NCBI GenBank assembly: GCA_017461285.1
Contig: JAFTYS010000139.1
Location: 1 to 7,441 of the forward strand
Length of the DNA: 7,441 nucleotides
Direction: 5' to 3'
Source of the DNA: Bacteroidales bacterium
Lineage (GTDB): Bacteria > Bacteroidota > Bacteroidia > Bacteroidales > UBA932
How positions within the stretch are numbered: position 1 is the stretch's first letter; each line of letters starts with the position of its first letter. The notes under the pieces are model-generated. The model saw only the letters and a list, made by a program, of their open reading frames with translations, was not told where the DNA came from and ran no database searches. The translations under genes were made by a program, and so were the position numbers. Below, in pieces: positions 1-5,840 of this stretch.

Positions 1-1170
1 GAGCCTTACGGTAGGGCTGAGCACTGCAGGGTATTTCTCGAGAAGGTCGTAGTCGCCGTTCACGTCGTAAGGAAGGATGATGGTAGCCTTGTTGATCACT
101 ACTTCGCTTGGGTCCTTTATGCCTTCTGCGGCGATAAGCCTTTCCAGAATCTGCTTTATCTCTTCGGCCTTTACCACAGGCTTCAGACCGCCGCCGCCTT
201 CCACATATACCTTGTCAGTTGCTGTAACACCTTCCTGATATGTCTTTGATGTGGCGTGATCGCTTGCGTTGAATGCGAACTGGTCAGGATAGATGATCTT
301 TCCTGAATCGTCATTGTATCTTACGAAGTCTCCTGCACCGAAGATGAAGATGAACGAAGTGTCCACAGGCTCATCGCTGTAGTCGTATTCTGCAGTGAAC
401 TTGAGCTCCGCGTAGTTTCCGGTCAGATATCCTGTGCTGTTGTCGACGGTCAGGCCGAACATGTTGATTCGTCCGCCTGCTCCTACAGGAGTGTCCGTGC
501 TGAAATAGATTCCCGGAACATATTTAAGATAGTTGCTGACGCTGTCTATCTTGCCTTCCTTCTGCGCGCTTTTTATGCCGGCAACAACCTTCTCTGCGAA
601 TTCTGTACTGAAATCGAAGGAAAGGGAGTCTCCGCCTGAATAAACAGGAACACCCGCTGTGATCCTCTTGCTTAAATCTACGAACTCGTTGAGTACCTTG
701 GGATCGTTGAGCGAGCTTGTGTAGAGGATGGTCGAGTCGAGCGGCTGCTTGAGTTCGGACACATATACGTTCTGGAGAATACGCTGCTCGTTGTCGAATA
801 CGGTCGAGAGGGTGTCTCTGGTCGCAGAAAAATGGAACTGCCTGATCTTTGTATTCTTTCCGAAGTCGAGAGAGTCCCATATCGGAACGAGGGTTATGCT
901 GGATGTCTTTGAAGACGTTCCGAGCACGCTTCCGTCGTTGACAGCTCCGAATGTGAACCTTGTCGTGCTGTATCCGGAAAGACTGTCGGACATCTGAAGC
1001 CTGATGTTGTCAAGAACAACAGGTTCCTGTGGATAGACATCCCATTTCTGGTCTGTCGGGATAAGATTTTCTCCGAGTTCCTCGTTTATGGTGATGCATG
1101 ATGCAGAGCCAAGCAGTATCGCACCGATAGCCGCAATGCGGCAGACTCTGCGTAATAAACAGAAATTCAT
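1..1170 (-). CDS. DUF4270 family lipoprotein, C-terminus beyond the window
   Basis: Only the first 390 residues are visible; the frame is open to the left edge with no stop. The protein starts MNFCLLRRVCRIAAIGAILL and reaches a lipobox-like SASC with Cys25, so it is probably a lipoprotein exported by Sec and placed in the envelope. Just after the Cys comes an ELGENLIPTDQKW segment, characteristic of the Bacteroidota-specific DUF4270 family; the rest is beta-rich and Ser/Thr/Asp-rich with no catalytic motif that I recognise. The ATG overlaps the stop of the upstream GT5-like gene by one base (TAATG, 1168-1172), so the two are translationally coupled and this gene has no promoter of its own. 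Family and lipoprotein nature are well supported; the molecular function is unknown. A surface or extracellular-polysaccharide role is only an inference from the neighbour. Confidence 0.88.
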   Translation of the reverse strand, partial: MNFCLLRRVCRIAAIGAILLGSASCITINEELGENLIPTDQKWDVYPQEPVVLDNIRLQMSDSLSGYSTTRFTFGAVNDGSVLGTSSKTSSITLVPIWDSLDFGKNTKIRQFHFSATRDTLSTVFDNEQRILQNVYVSELKQPLDSTILYTSSLNDPKVLNEFVDLSKRITAGVPVYSGGDSLSFDFSTEFAEKVVAGIKSAQKEGKIDSVSNYLKYVPGIYFSTDTPVGAGGRINMFGLTVDNSTGYLTGNYAELKFTAEYDYSDEPVDTSFIFIFGAGDFVRYNDDSGKIIYPDQFAFNASDHATSKTYQEGVTATDKVYVEGGGGLKPVVKAEEIKQILERLIAAEGIKDPSEVVINKATIILPYDVNGDYDLLEKYPAVLSPTVRL

Positions 1171-1985
1171 TATAAATTATCGTAAAAACTATTGTATACT
1201 TCTATGTAAGATCCGTCTTCTATCGCCTGGGCGTCGTACGGAACGACAGGGCATCCCTTTGCCTTGCAGTATTCTTCAACTTCCTGCGGGATTCCTTCTG
1301 CTCCGAAAATGATGCCGTCCGAATAATCGACAGCCAGTTTCGCAAGATTTATGCCAGTAGGGTTCTCGAGGATCTTCACGTCGTCTTCTCCGACTCCTCC
1401 GAAAAGGATCCTTTCCTTCAGGTCTTCTGGGAAGGTTTCCGGAGTGTCGTCATAGAGCGAAAGAACCACCTTGCTGTTTGAGAATATCGGGTCGTCCTTA
1501 TATGCCTTCTTGAGATATATCGGCAGTATCTGGGAAATCCATCCCTGGCAGTGGATCACGTCCGGTGCCCATCTGAGTTTCTTTACAGTCTCGAGGACTC
1601 CGCGCGCAAAGAATATGGCCCTTTCTCCGTTATCCTTGAAGAACTGGCCGTCTGCGTCATGGTATACGCTCTTGCGGTGGAAGTAGTCTTCGTTGTCGAT
1701 GAAGTACACCTGCATCCTGGCAGCGGAAATGGACGCCACCTTTATCACGAGCGGTCTGTCCACGTCGTTGATCACGATGTTCATTCCTGAAAGACGGATG
1801 ACTTCGTGCAGCTGGTTCTTCCTTTCGTTGATGCAGCCGTATCTGGGCATGAATGACCTGATTTCCTTCTTCCTTTCCTGAATGCCCTGCGGAAGGTATC
1901 TTCCGATCTTTGCTGTCGGTGAATCAGGGAGGTAAGGGGACATCTCCGAATTTACGAAGAGGACTCTTTTGACTGAATTTCCCAT
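1170..1985 (-). CDS. Glycogen/starch synthase-like protein, isolated GT5 N-terminal domain
   Basis: A 271-aa protein resembling the N-terminal half of GT5 glycogen/starch synthases: an opening beta strand RVLFVNSEMSPYLP (residues 7-20), a PRYG segment (47-50) and PDVIHCQGW (141-149), which corresponds to DVIHxHxW of GlgA. Full GlgA proteins are roughly 470-500 aa; here the whole C-terminal GT-B nucleotide-binding domain is missing, and the N-terminal KxGGL ADP-glucose motif is replaced by SPTAKIGRYLP. Proteins of this short form are commonly annotated as glycogen synthase in Bacteroidota, but catalysis as a glycogen synthase is doubtful. I chose the ATG at 1985 rather than the in-frame TTG at 2006, because a TATCTTTG promoter box at 2022-2015 puts the transcript start at or beside the TTG. 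It is co-transcribed with the DUF4270 lipoprotein gene, suggesting a shared envelope-related role (inference). Confidence 0.85.
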   Translation of the reverse strand: MGNSVKRVLFVNSEMSPYLPDSPTAKIGRYLPQGIQERKKEIRSFMPRYGCINERKNQLHEVIRLSGMNIVINDVDRPLVIKVASISAARMQVYFIDNEDYFHRKSVYHDADGQFFKDNGERAIFFARGVLETVKKLRWAPDVIHCQGWISQILPIYLKKAYKDDPIFSNSKVVLSLYDDTPETFPEDLKERILFGGVGEDDVKILENPTGINLAKLAVDYSDGIIFGAEGIPQEVEEYCKAKGCPVVPYDAQAIEDGSYIEVYNSFYDNL

Positions 1986-2014
1986 GGCGGTAATTTTTAG
2001 TGACAAAATCTCTA

Positions 2015-2022
2015 CAAAGATA
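2015..2022 (-). promoter_or_regulatory. Promoter -7 box of the GT5-like/DUF4270 operon
   Basis: On the minus strand this reads TATCTTTG, an exact match to the Bacteroidota -7 consensus TAnnTTTG. Transcription would start near 2008, giving a leader of about 20-25 nt to the ATG at 1985. No clear -33 TTTG lies at the expected distance upstream, so strength is uncertain. Confidence 0.6.
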
Positions 2023-2045
2023 ATAATAAATTTTTGATAAATCGC

Positions 2046-2053
2046 TATCTTTG
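2046..2053 (+). promoter_or_regulatory. Promoter -7 box of the ftsX operon
   Basis: TATCTTTG on the plus strand matches TAnnTTTG and lies 20 nt before the ftsX ATG, implying a short leader of about 13-15 nt. The -33 element is not recognisable at the usual spacing. It faces an identical box on the other strand at 2015-2022, and the two are separated by 23 nt of mostly AT-rich DNA. Confidence 0.55.
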
Positions 2054-2073
2054 ACCCCGATTGAAATTGACGT

Positions 2074-2955
2074 ATGAGTTCTGCCGATAATAAGATGATG
2101 CGCCGTAGGCTTGCGAACGCCTACCTTTCTTCGGTGATCAGCATAAGCCTCGTGCTTCTGCTGGTCGGTGTCGCCGCCATGCTTCTGGTAAATGCCAGGA
2201 GCGTGTCCGACTATTTCAAGGAGAACATGCAGGTGACAGTTATGATGAAGCAGAATGTGACCGATGAAGCGGCCATGGACTATCAGAACTCCATCCTGGA
2301 CGGTAAAAGATTCATAAAGAAGTCAGTCTTCGTGTCCAAGGAGCAGGGACAGAGGGAGATGGCGGATATGCTCGGTGAGGACTTCCTCGAGGTGTTCGAG
2401 ACCTCTCCGATACCTGTTTCGATAGACATAACGCTGAAGGCGGAGTATGTTTCTGCCGACAGCCTTGAAGTCGTCAGAAGAGAGATTGCAGCCTCGCCTC
2501 TGGTTGACGAAGTCGTGTATCAGAGTTCTCTAGTAGATGCCCTGAACGCCAATCTCAATAAGATTTCAGCCGTGCTCGGCGTGTTTATTGCGCTCCTGCT
2601 GTTCATATCATTTGTGCTGATAAACAATACCGTCAGGCTTAACGTATATGCCCGCAGGTTCACCATCCACACCATGAAGCTGGTGGGAGCGACCCGTTCG
2701 TTCATCCGGGCTCCGTTCCTGGTCCAGGCTGCCTTCCAGGGCGTTTTTGCTGCATTCATTGCAATCATTGCCTTGATAGTCATGATGTATTTCATGCGCA
2801 GCGAGTTCCAGCAGCTGTTCGAGATTTTCAGGCTCGACCTCCTGCTGACGGTGATAGGCATAGTCCTGGCCTCCGGCCTGGCCATATGTCTGATAAGCAC
2901 ATGGTTTGTCGTGAACAAGCTGGTGTCGCTGAAGAAAGATGAACTTTATTATTAA
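2074..2955 (+). CDS. ftsX: Cell division protein FtsX (permease-like partner of FtsE)
   Basis: A 293-aa inner-membrane protein with FtsX topology: TM1 about residues 20-40, a periplasmic domain about 41-163, then TM2 about 165-185, TM3 about 217-240 and TM4 about 255-280. The conserved MKLVGATRSFIRAPFLVQAAFQG region (201-223) between TM2 and TM3 is the FtsX signature. With the ATPase FtsE, FtsX transmits a cytoplasmic signal across the membrane to activate peptidoglycan hydrolases at the division site. ftsE is not next to it here, and unlinked ftsE and ftsX are usual in Bacteroidota. It is the first gene of an envelope operon, with 15 nt to the DUF3098 gene and then uppP. The ATG at 2074 sits just after a -7 box, which fits this start. 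Confidence 0.95.
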   Translation: MSSADNKMMRRRLANAYLSSVISISLVLLLVGVAAMLLVNARSVSDYFKENMQVTVMMKQNVTDEAAMDYQNSILDGKRFIKKSVFVSKEQGQREMADMLGEDFLEVFETSPIPVSIDITLKAEYVSADSLEVVRREIAASPLVDEVVYQSSLVDALNANLNKISAVLGVFIALLLFISFVLINNTVRLNVYARRFTIHTMKLVGATRSFIRAPFLVQAAFQGVFAAFIAIIALIVMMYFMRSEFQQLFEIFRLDLLLTVIGIVLASGLAICLISTWFVVNKLVSLKKDELYY

Positions 2956-2970
2956 AATAAAAAGAGAATA

Positions 2971-3210
2971 ATGGAAAACAATCCGAAAATGGCCATTACC
3001 CCCAAAGGTCTCAAGTATCTTCTGATCGGTCTGATCGTAATGGTGTCAGGTTATATCCTCATGTCCGGAGGAGGAAGCGAGGATCCTGAAGTGTTCAATT
3101 ATGCAATGTTTGATTTCCGCCGCATGGTGGCCGCTCCTATCGTGATAATTCTTGGTATCGTTATAGAGATAGTTGCCATAATGAAGGTGTTTAAAGGAAA
3201 GGAGGAATAA
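2971..3210 (+). CDS. DUF3098 small membrane protein
   Basis: A 79-aa protein with two predicted membrane helices, about residues 15-31 (YLLIGLIVMVSGYILM) and about 53-72 (AAPIVIILGIVIEIVAIMKV). They are joined by a loop containing GGGSEDPEVFNYAMFDFRR. The opening KMAITPKGLKYLLIGL and the (I/Y)NYxMFxFRR-type loop fit DUF3098, a Bacteroidota family found between ftsX and uppP. No catalytic residue is evident and the function is unknown. Tight placement (15 nt after ftsX, 3 nt before uppP) suggests a structural or accessory role in envelope growth or division; that role is inference. Confidence 0.9.
   Translation: MENNPKMAITPKGLKYLLIGLIVMVSGYILMSGGGSEDPEVFNYAMFDFRRMVAAPIVIILGIVIEIVAIMKVFKGKEE
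3195..3205 (+). promoter_or_regulatory. Shine-Dalgarno-like sequence before uppP
   Basis: AGGAAAGGAGG ends 8 nt before the uppP ATG (3214), ideal spacing for a Shine-Dalgarno site. It also encodes the KGKEE tail of the DUF3098 protein. Bacteroidota generally do not rely on Shine-Dalgarno pairing and the other starts here lack one, so this may be a coincidence of Lys/Glu codons. Confidence 0.35.
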
Positions 3211-3213
3211 TAG

Positions 3214-4071
3214 ATGGAGTGGTTTGAAGCGGTATTGCTGGGTCTTATTCAAGGGCTTACGGAATTTCTGCCTGTCAGCAGCAGCGGACACCTCGAGATA
3301 GGAAAGGTTCTGCTTGGAGTGGAGACGACAGACGATCTTCTCTTCACGACAATGGTCCATGCGGCAACTGTACTGAGTACCATCATAGTCTTCCGCAAGC
3401 AGATATGGGACCTTCTCAAAGGCTTTTTCTGCGGTATCAAGGACTGGAAGATTGCCCGCAATGATTCGGGAAAGAAGGTCTTCATGTGCAATGACCAGAC
3501 GGATTACCTTCTGAAGATCTGCCTTTCAATGATTCCTGTGATGATCGTGGGACTCTTCTTAAAGGACAGTGTGGAGGCTCTTTTCGGCTCGATCCATGTG
3601 GTCGGCGTGGCTCTCATAGTTACAGCGCTCCTGCTTTTCTTCTCAGATTATGCATCCCGTCCGGGCAAGAAGTCGATCTTCCCTGCCAACGACTACCGTA
3701 ACGGCATTTCATACTGGCAGGCCTTCGCCATAGGCCTCGGCCAGGCCTTTGCTGTCGTTCCGGGCCTGTCACGCTCCGGCACCACGATCTCGACCGGTCT
3801 CATCTGCGGCGTGAAGAGGGAAGCGATGGCGCAGTTCTCCTTCCTGATGGTGCTTGTGCCTATTCTTGGCGAGACGTTCCTTGAAGTCGTAGGCGGAGAA
3901 TTCGGAGCATCATCTGTAGGTGCACTGCCTCTGATTCTCGGATTCGTGTCAGCCTTCCTTTCCGGTCTGTTTGCGTGCAAGGTCATGATCGCCCTGGTGA
4001 AGAAGGCGAAACTCAGCTGGTTCGCACTTTACTGCCTTGTTGCCGCTGCCTGCATCTTCATATTTGCCTAG
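3214..4071 (+). CDS. uppP: Undecaprenyl-diphosphatase UppP (BacA)
   Basis: A 285-aa polytopic membrane protein of the BacA/UppP family. It dephosphorylates undecaprenyl pyrophosphate to undecaprenyl phosphate, recycling the lipid carrier for peptidoglycan and surface polysaccharides; extra copies cause bacitracin resistance. Both signature motifs are intact: QGLTEFLPVSSSGH (residues 13-26, Glu17 and the SSSGH that ends at His26) and PGLSRSGTTIS (183-193, Arg187). His49 in VHAAT lies in the first helical bundle. Length is close to the usual 260-280 aa, with a modest insert at about 78-98 (DWKIARNDSGKKVF region). It begins 3 nt after the DUF3098 stop, so it is part of the ftsX operon. Confidence 0.97.
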   Translation: MEWFEAVLLGLIQGLTEFLPVSSSGHLEIGKVLLGVETTDDLLFTTMVHAATVLSTIIVFRKQIWDLLKGFFCGIKDWKIARNDSGKKVFMCNDQTDYLLKICLSMIPVMIVGLFLKDSVEALFGSIHVVGVALIVTALLLFFSDYASRPGKKSIFPANDYRNGISYWQAFAIGLGQAFAVVPGLSRSGTTISTGLICGVKREAMAQFSFLMVLVPILGETFLEVVGGEFGASSVGALPLILGFVSAFLSGLFACKVMIALVKKAKLSWFALYCLVAAACIFIFA

Positions 4072-4073
4072 TT

Positions 4074-4104
4074 TTTTGTCATCCTGAACGGAGTGAAGGA
4101 TCTT
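4074..4104 (+). repeat. Short palindromic intergenic repeat between uppP and lpxH
   Basis: Directly after the uppP stop lies a TGTCATCCTGAACGGAGTGA element followed by AGGATCT. The core 4081-4101 folds into a hairpin: ATCCT/AGGAT stem, tandem G-A/A-G mismatches, A-T and C-G pairs and a GGA loop. The form GTCATCCTGA...GAAGGATCT matches, from memory, a palindromic intergenic motif repeated in many bacterial genomes. The hairpin is not followed by a T tract on either strand, so it does not look like an intrinsic terminator. It may act as an mRNA-stability or attenuation structure in the uppP-lpxH message. Confidence 0.6.
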
Positions 4105-4114
4105 TAACCATAAT

Positions 4115-4864
4115 ATGAAACAGAGCGGTCGTACATATTTCGTCTCCGATGTCCATCTAGGCCTTCAGGTCGGCGATCCTGCCGGCCGGGAGCGGCGTTT
4201 CGCGGACTTCCTCCGCGCGCTCCCGGAAGACACCGAGGCTCTGTACCTTCTTGGTGACATCTGGGATTTCTGGTACGAATACCGCGATGTCGTGCCCAAA
4301 GGATATGTCCGTGTCTTCTCTGCCCTTCAGGACCTTATGGACAGGGGAGTCAAGGTCTTTTTCTTTGAAGGCAATCATGACATCTGGACATATTCATATT
4401 TTGAGGAACTGGGGATGGTGAAGCTGACCCAACCTGCTCTGGTCGAGATCGGCGGAAAGAAGTTCTGCCTCGGCCATGGCGACGGCCTCGGCCCGGTTCC
4501 TTTCGGATACCGGTTACTTCGCGGCGTGTTCCACAGCCGCGTGGCCCAGTTCCTGTTCAGCCTGCTCCACCCGTGGATAGCCTTCCGTTTCGGGAACGGC
4601 TGGTCTCGCAGCAACCGGCTTGCCCACGACGTGTCATATGAGTTCAAGGGTGAAGAAGAGCCGCTGTATAAGTTTGCGGAGGAGTTCGCTGCGAAAAACG
4701 ATGTGGACTATTTCATTTTCGGCCATTACCATGCCGACGTGCACATGACCTTACCTTCGGGCGCGGAATTCCACGTCCTGAAGGATTGGATGCATTCGTC
4801 TCCTTACCTGTATTTTTCCGGGATAGGCATTTCCGGCGGGTCTTTCCAGAAGAGCGACCAGTAG
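4115..4864 (+). CDS. lpxH: UDP-2,3-diacylglucosamine hydrolase, LpxH-type metallophosphoesterase
   Basis: A 249-aa calcineurin-like metallophosphoesterase. All metal-binding motifs of the fold are present in order: SDVHLG (Asp12, His14), GDIWDFW (Asp48), GNHD (Asn87, His88), GHGD (His121) and GHYH (His204, His206). The GDIWDFW and WSRSNR segments (163-168) and the length of about 250 aa fit LpxH, which hydrolyses UDP-2,3-diacylglucosamine to lipid X and UMP in lipid A synthesis, as a peripheral membrane enzyme. Position after uppP supports an envelope role. There is no recognisable promoter in the 43 nt upstream, so it is probably read from the ftsX operon. Its last 61 nt overlap the 3' end of the convergent DUF4294 gene. 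A different calcineurin-like phosphatase is possible but less likely. Confidence 0.88.
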   Translation: MKQSGRTYFVSDVHLGLQVGDPAGRERRFADFLRALPEDTEALYLLGDIWDFWYEYRDVVPKGYVRVFSALQDLMDRGVKVFFFEGNHDIWTYSYFEELGMVKLTQPALVEIGGKKFCLGHGDGLGPVPFGYRLLRGVFHSRVAQFLFSLLHPWIAFRFGNGWSRSNRLAHDVSYEFKGEEEPLYKFAEEFAAKNDVDYFIFGHYHADVHMTLPSGAEFHVLKDWMHSSPYLYFSGIGISGGSFQKSDQ

Positions 4865-5484
4865 AGTGCAGGGAAATCCCCGTCTTCCCATATCTGGACA
4901 AGTTCCTCTACGGCCTTGTCCTCTCCCTCCGGGTCATACGGCTTCTTCAGGTCGGATCCGAAGATTTTTGCGATTCCCTGCCAGAAGGCGGCAGTCGCGC
5001 CGCTCTTGTATCCTTTGATTATGCTGTAGGATGATTTTCCTACTTCCCTGTCGATCAGCTTCATTATGAGGGCGCCCTGGCTTACGGTCAGCTTTCTCAT
5101 CTGTCCTTCGAATACTTCGAAAAGCTCCGTCTGTACCTTGCTGATGTATTTTTCCCTTTTTGCGCCTTTAAGCCTGTCGGCGGCGATTATGCTGTCGGCC
5201 TCGACAACGAGCTTCTTGGCGACAAGAGCGTATGGGTATGCCTTGCTGAAGTTGTGGACAAGCCTGTAATATTTCCTCCATTCCCTTCCCTTCTGTCTCG
5301 GAACGCGTGAATATACCTTTGAAGCGCGGATCTCGTCCACGAATACCGTGTCCTTTCCGTCCACGACGTACCTGAGGACTTCCTTTTCCTGCGGTGCCAC
5401 GCTCTGGGCACGGCAAGTCCCGTCCGGCGTCCGGATCAACGTCATGACCAGTATGATGAATATATATATGATTATTTTTCTCAT
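4804..5484 (-). CDS. DUF4294 family exported protein
   Basis: A 226-aa protein with an N-terminal hydrophobic stretch MRKIIIYIFIILVMTLI and a likely signal-peptide cleavage after TCRAQS (about residue 28), so probably periplasmic. The body (about 72-196) carries the DUF4294 hallmarks: LVHNFSKAYPYALVAKKL, a charged helix, KLTVSQGALIMKLIDREVGKSSY, AAFWQGIAKIFGSDLK and YDPEGEDKAVEELV. The function of this Bacteroidota family is not known to me. The ATG at 5484 is preferred over the one at 5526, because the promoter box at 5514-5507 would start transcription near 5500, downstream of the longer start. It is monocistronic as far as visible, and its 3' end overlaps lpxH antisense. Confidence 0.9.
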   Translation of the reverse strand: MRKIIIYIFIILVMTLIRTPDGTCRAQSVAPQEKEVLRYVVDGKDTVFVDEIRASKVYSRVPRQKGREWRKYYRLVHNFSKAYPYALVAKKLVVEADSIIAADRLKGAKREKYISKVQTELFEVFEGQMRKLTVSQGALIMKLIDREVGKSSYSIIKGYKSGATAAFWQGIAKIFGSDLKKPYDPEGEDKAVEELVQIWEDGDFPALYWSLFWKDPPEMPIPEKYR

Positions 5485-5506
5485 TCGTCCGAAGACTGAT
5501 ATGTTG

Positions 5507-5537
5507 CAAAGGTAGCAAAACCTCATTTCACAGCAAA
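5507..5537 (-). promoter_or_regulatory. Bacteroidota-type promoter of the DUF4294 gene
   Basis: On the minus strand there is a -33 TTTG (5537-5534), a 19-nt spacer and a -7 TACCTTTG (5514-5507), a near-perfect match to the TTTG / TAnnTTTG promoter. The transcript should start near 5500, giving a leader of roughly 15 nt to the ATG at 5484. This decides the start codon of the gene. Confidence 0.8.
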
Positions 5538-5840
5538 ATCCAGACCTTTGAAATCGAAATGATTCCAGGAATTCTTGTTTTTTTTCGGACGGGGAAGATC
5601 ACGCTGTCTGTGGCATAAAAGGTCGAGCCGCAGCCATTCTGATAGTGGCAGCGTCGGTGCGAGTGTCCTGGAAAGCTCGCACCGACGCTTCGGTTTAGAG
5701 GGCATATTGGGCGGTTTTGCTTAGCGTGGGTGCGAGAAAGTCGCCTTTCAAGCTCCCACGCTTTGGGGATACCGGACCGGATATTACGATAGCATATTCG
5801 GATTGGAAATGTCGGATTTCCGAGGAATGACAAGATGGGG
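5538..5840. other. Intergenic region between DUF4294 and the transposase gene
   Basis: No gene is supported here. The region holds an 8-T run at 5578-5585, the first hairpin-pair module (5650-5762, listed separately), a small CCGGACCGG palindrome within 5769-5786, and a GGAAAT/ATTTCC hairpin (5805-5810 and 5816-5821, 5-nt loop). The last lies about 20 nt past the transposase stop on the minus strand and might shape that transcript's 3' end, but it has no T tract. Confidence 0.6.
5650..5762. repeat. REP/BIME-like module, copy 1: two 40-nt hairpins
   Basis: Hairpin A (5650-5689) has a perfect 14-bp stem, AGCGTCGGTGCGAG pairing with CTCGCACCGACGCT around a 12-nt loop. After a 33-nt spacer comes hairpin B (5723-5762): AGCGTGGG/CCCACGCT, then a T-T mismatch, a GC/GC pair step, a 2x2 internal loop, GAAAG/CTTTC and a TCGC tetraloop. 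Arms A and B are 13/14 identical on the left side, so they are relatives of one unit. The module recurs 1240 nt to the right in the same orientation; 5700-5763 matches 6940-7003 with only three differences in 64 nt. Neither hairpin is followed by a T tract, so terminators are unlikely. Confidence 0.85.

Noticed and set aside
524..880. Minus-strand open frame of 118 codons
   Set aside because: It lies in another frame of the DUF4270 gene on the same strand; the Arg/Gln/Lys-rich composition is that of a shadow frame.
1986..2006. TTG start that would add 7 residues to the GT5-like protein
   Set aside because: The promoter box at 2022-2015 places the transcript start at or beside this TTG, and the ATG at 1985 leads directly into the conserved first strand.
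5485..5526. Upstream ATG adding 14 residues to the DUF4294 protein
   Set aside because: The promoter -7 box (5514-5507) lies inside this extension, so it would not be transcribed; the shorter start also gives a clean signal peptide.
5560..5590. Possible intrinsic terminator with the 8-T run at 5578-5585
   Set aside because: The only symmetric sequence before it (ATTCCAGGAAT) has a 1-nt loop and cannot form a stable hairpin, and no gene ends there on that strand.
5650..5762. Hairpins A and B as transcription terminators
   Set aside because: No T tract follows either stem on either strand, and the module recurs upstream of the transposase gene, where no gene ends.
5818..5836. Half of a second widespread palindrome (minus-strand GTCATTCC...)
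   Set aside because: It resembles one arm of the GTCATTCCGAGCG-type repeat but the matching second arm is absent, so it may be chance.
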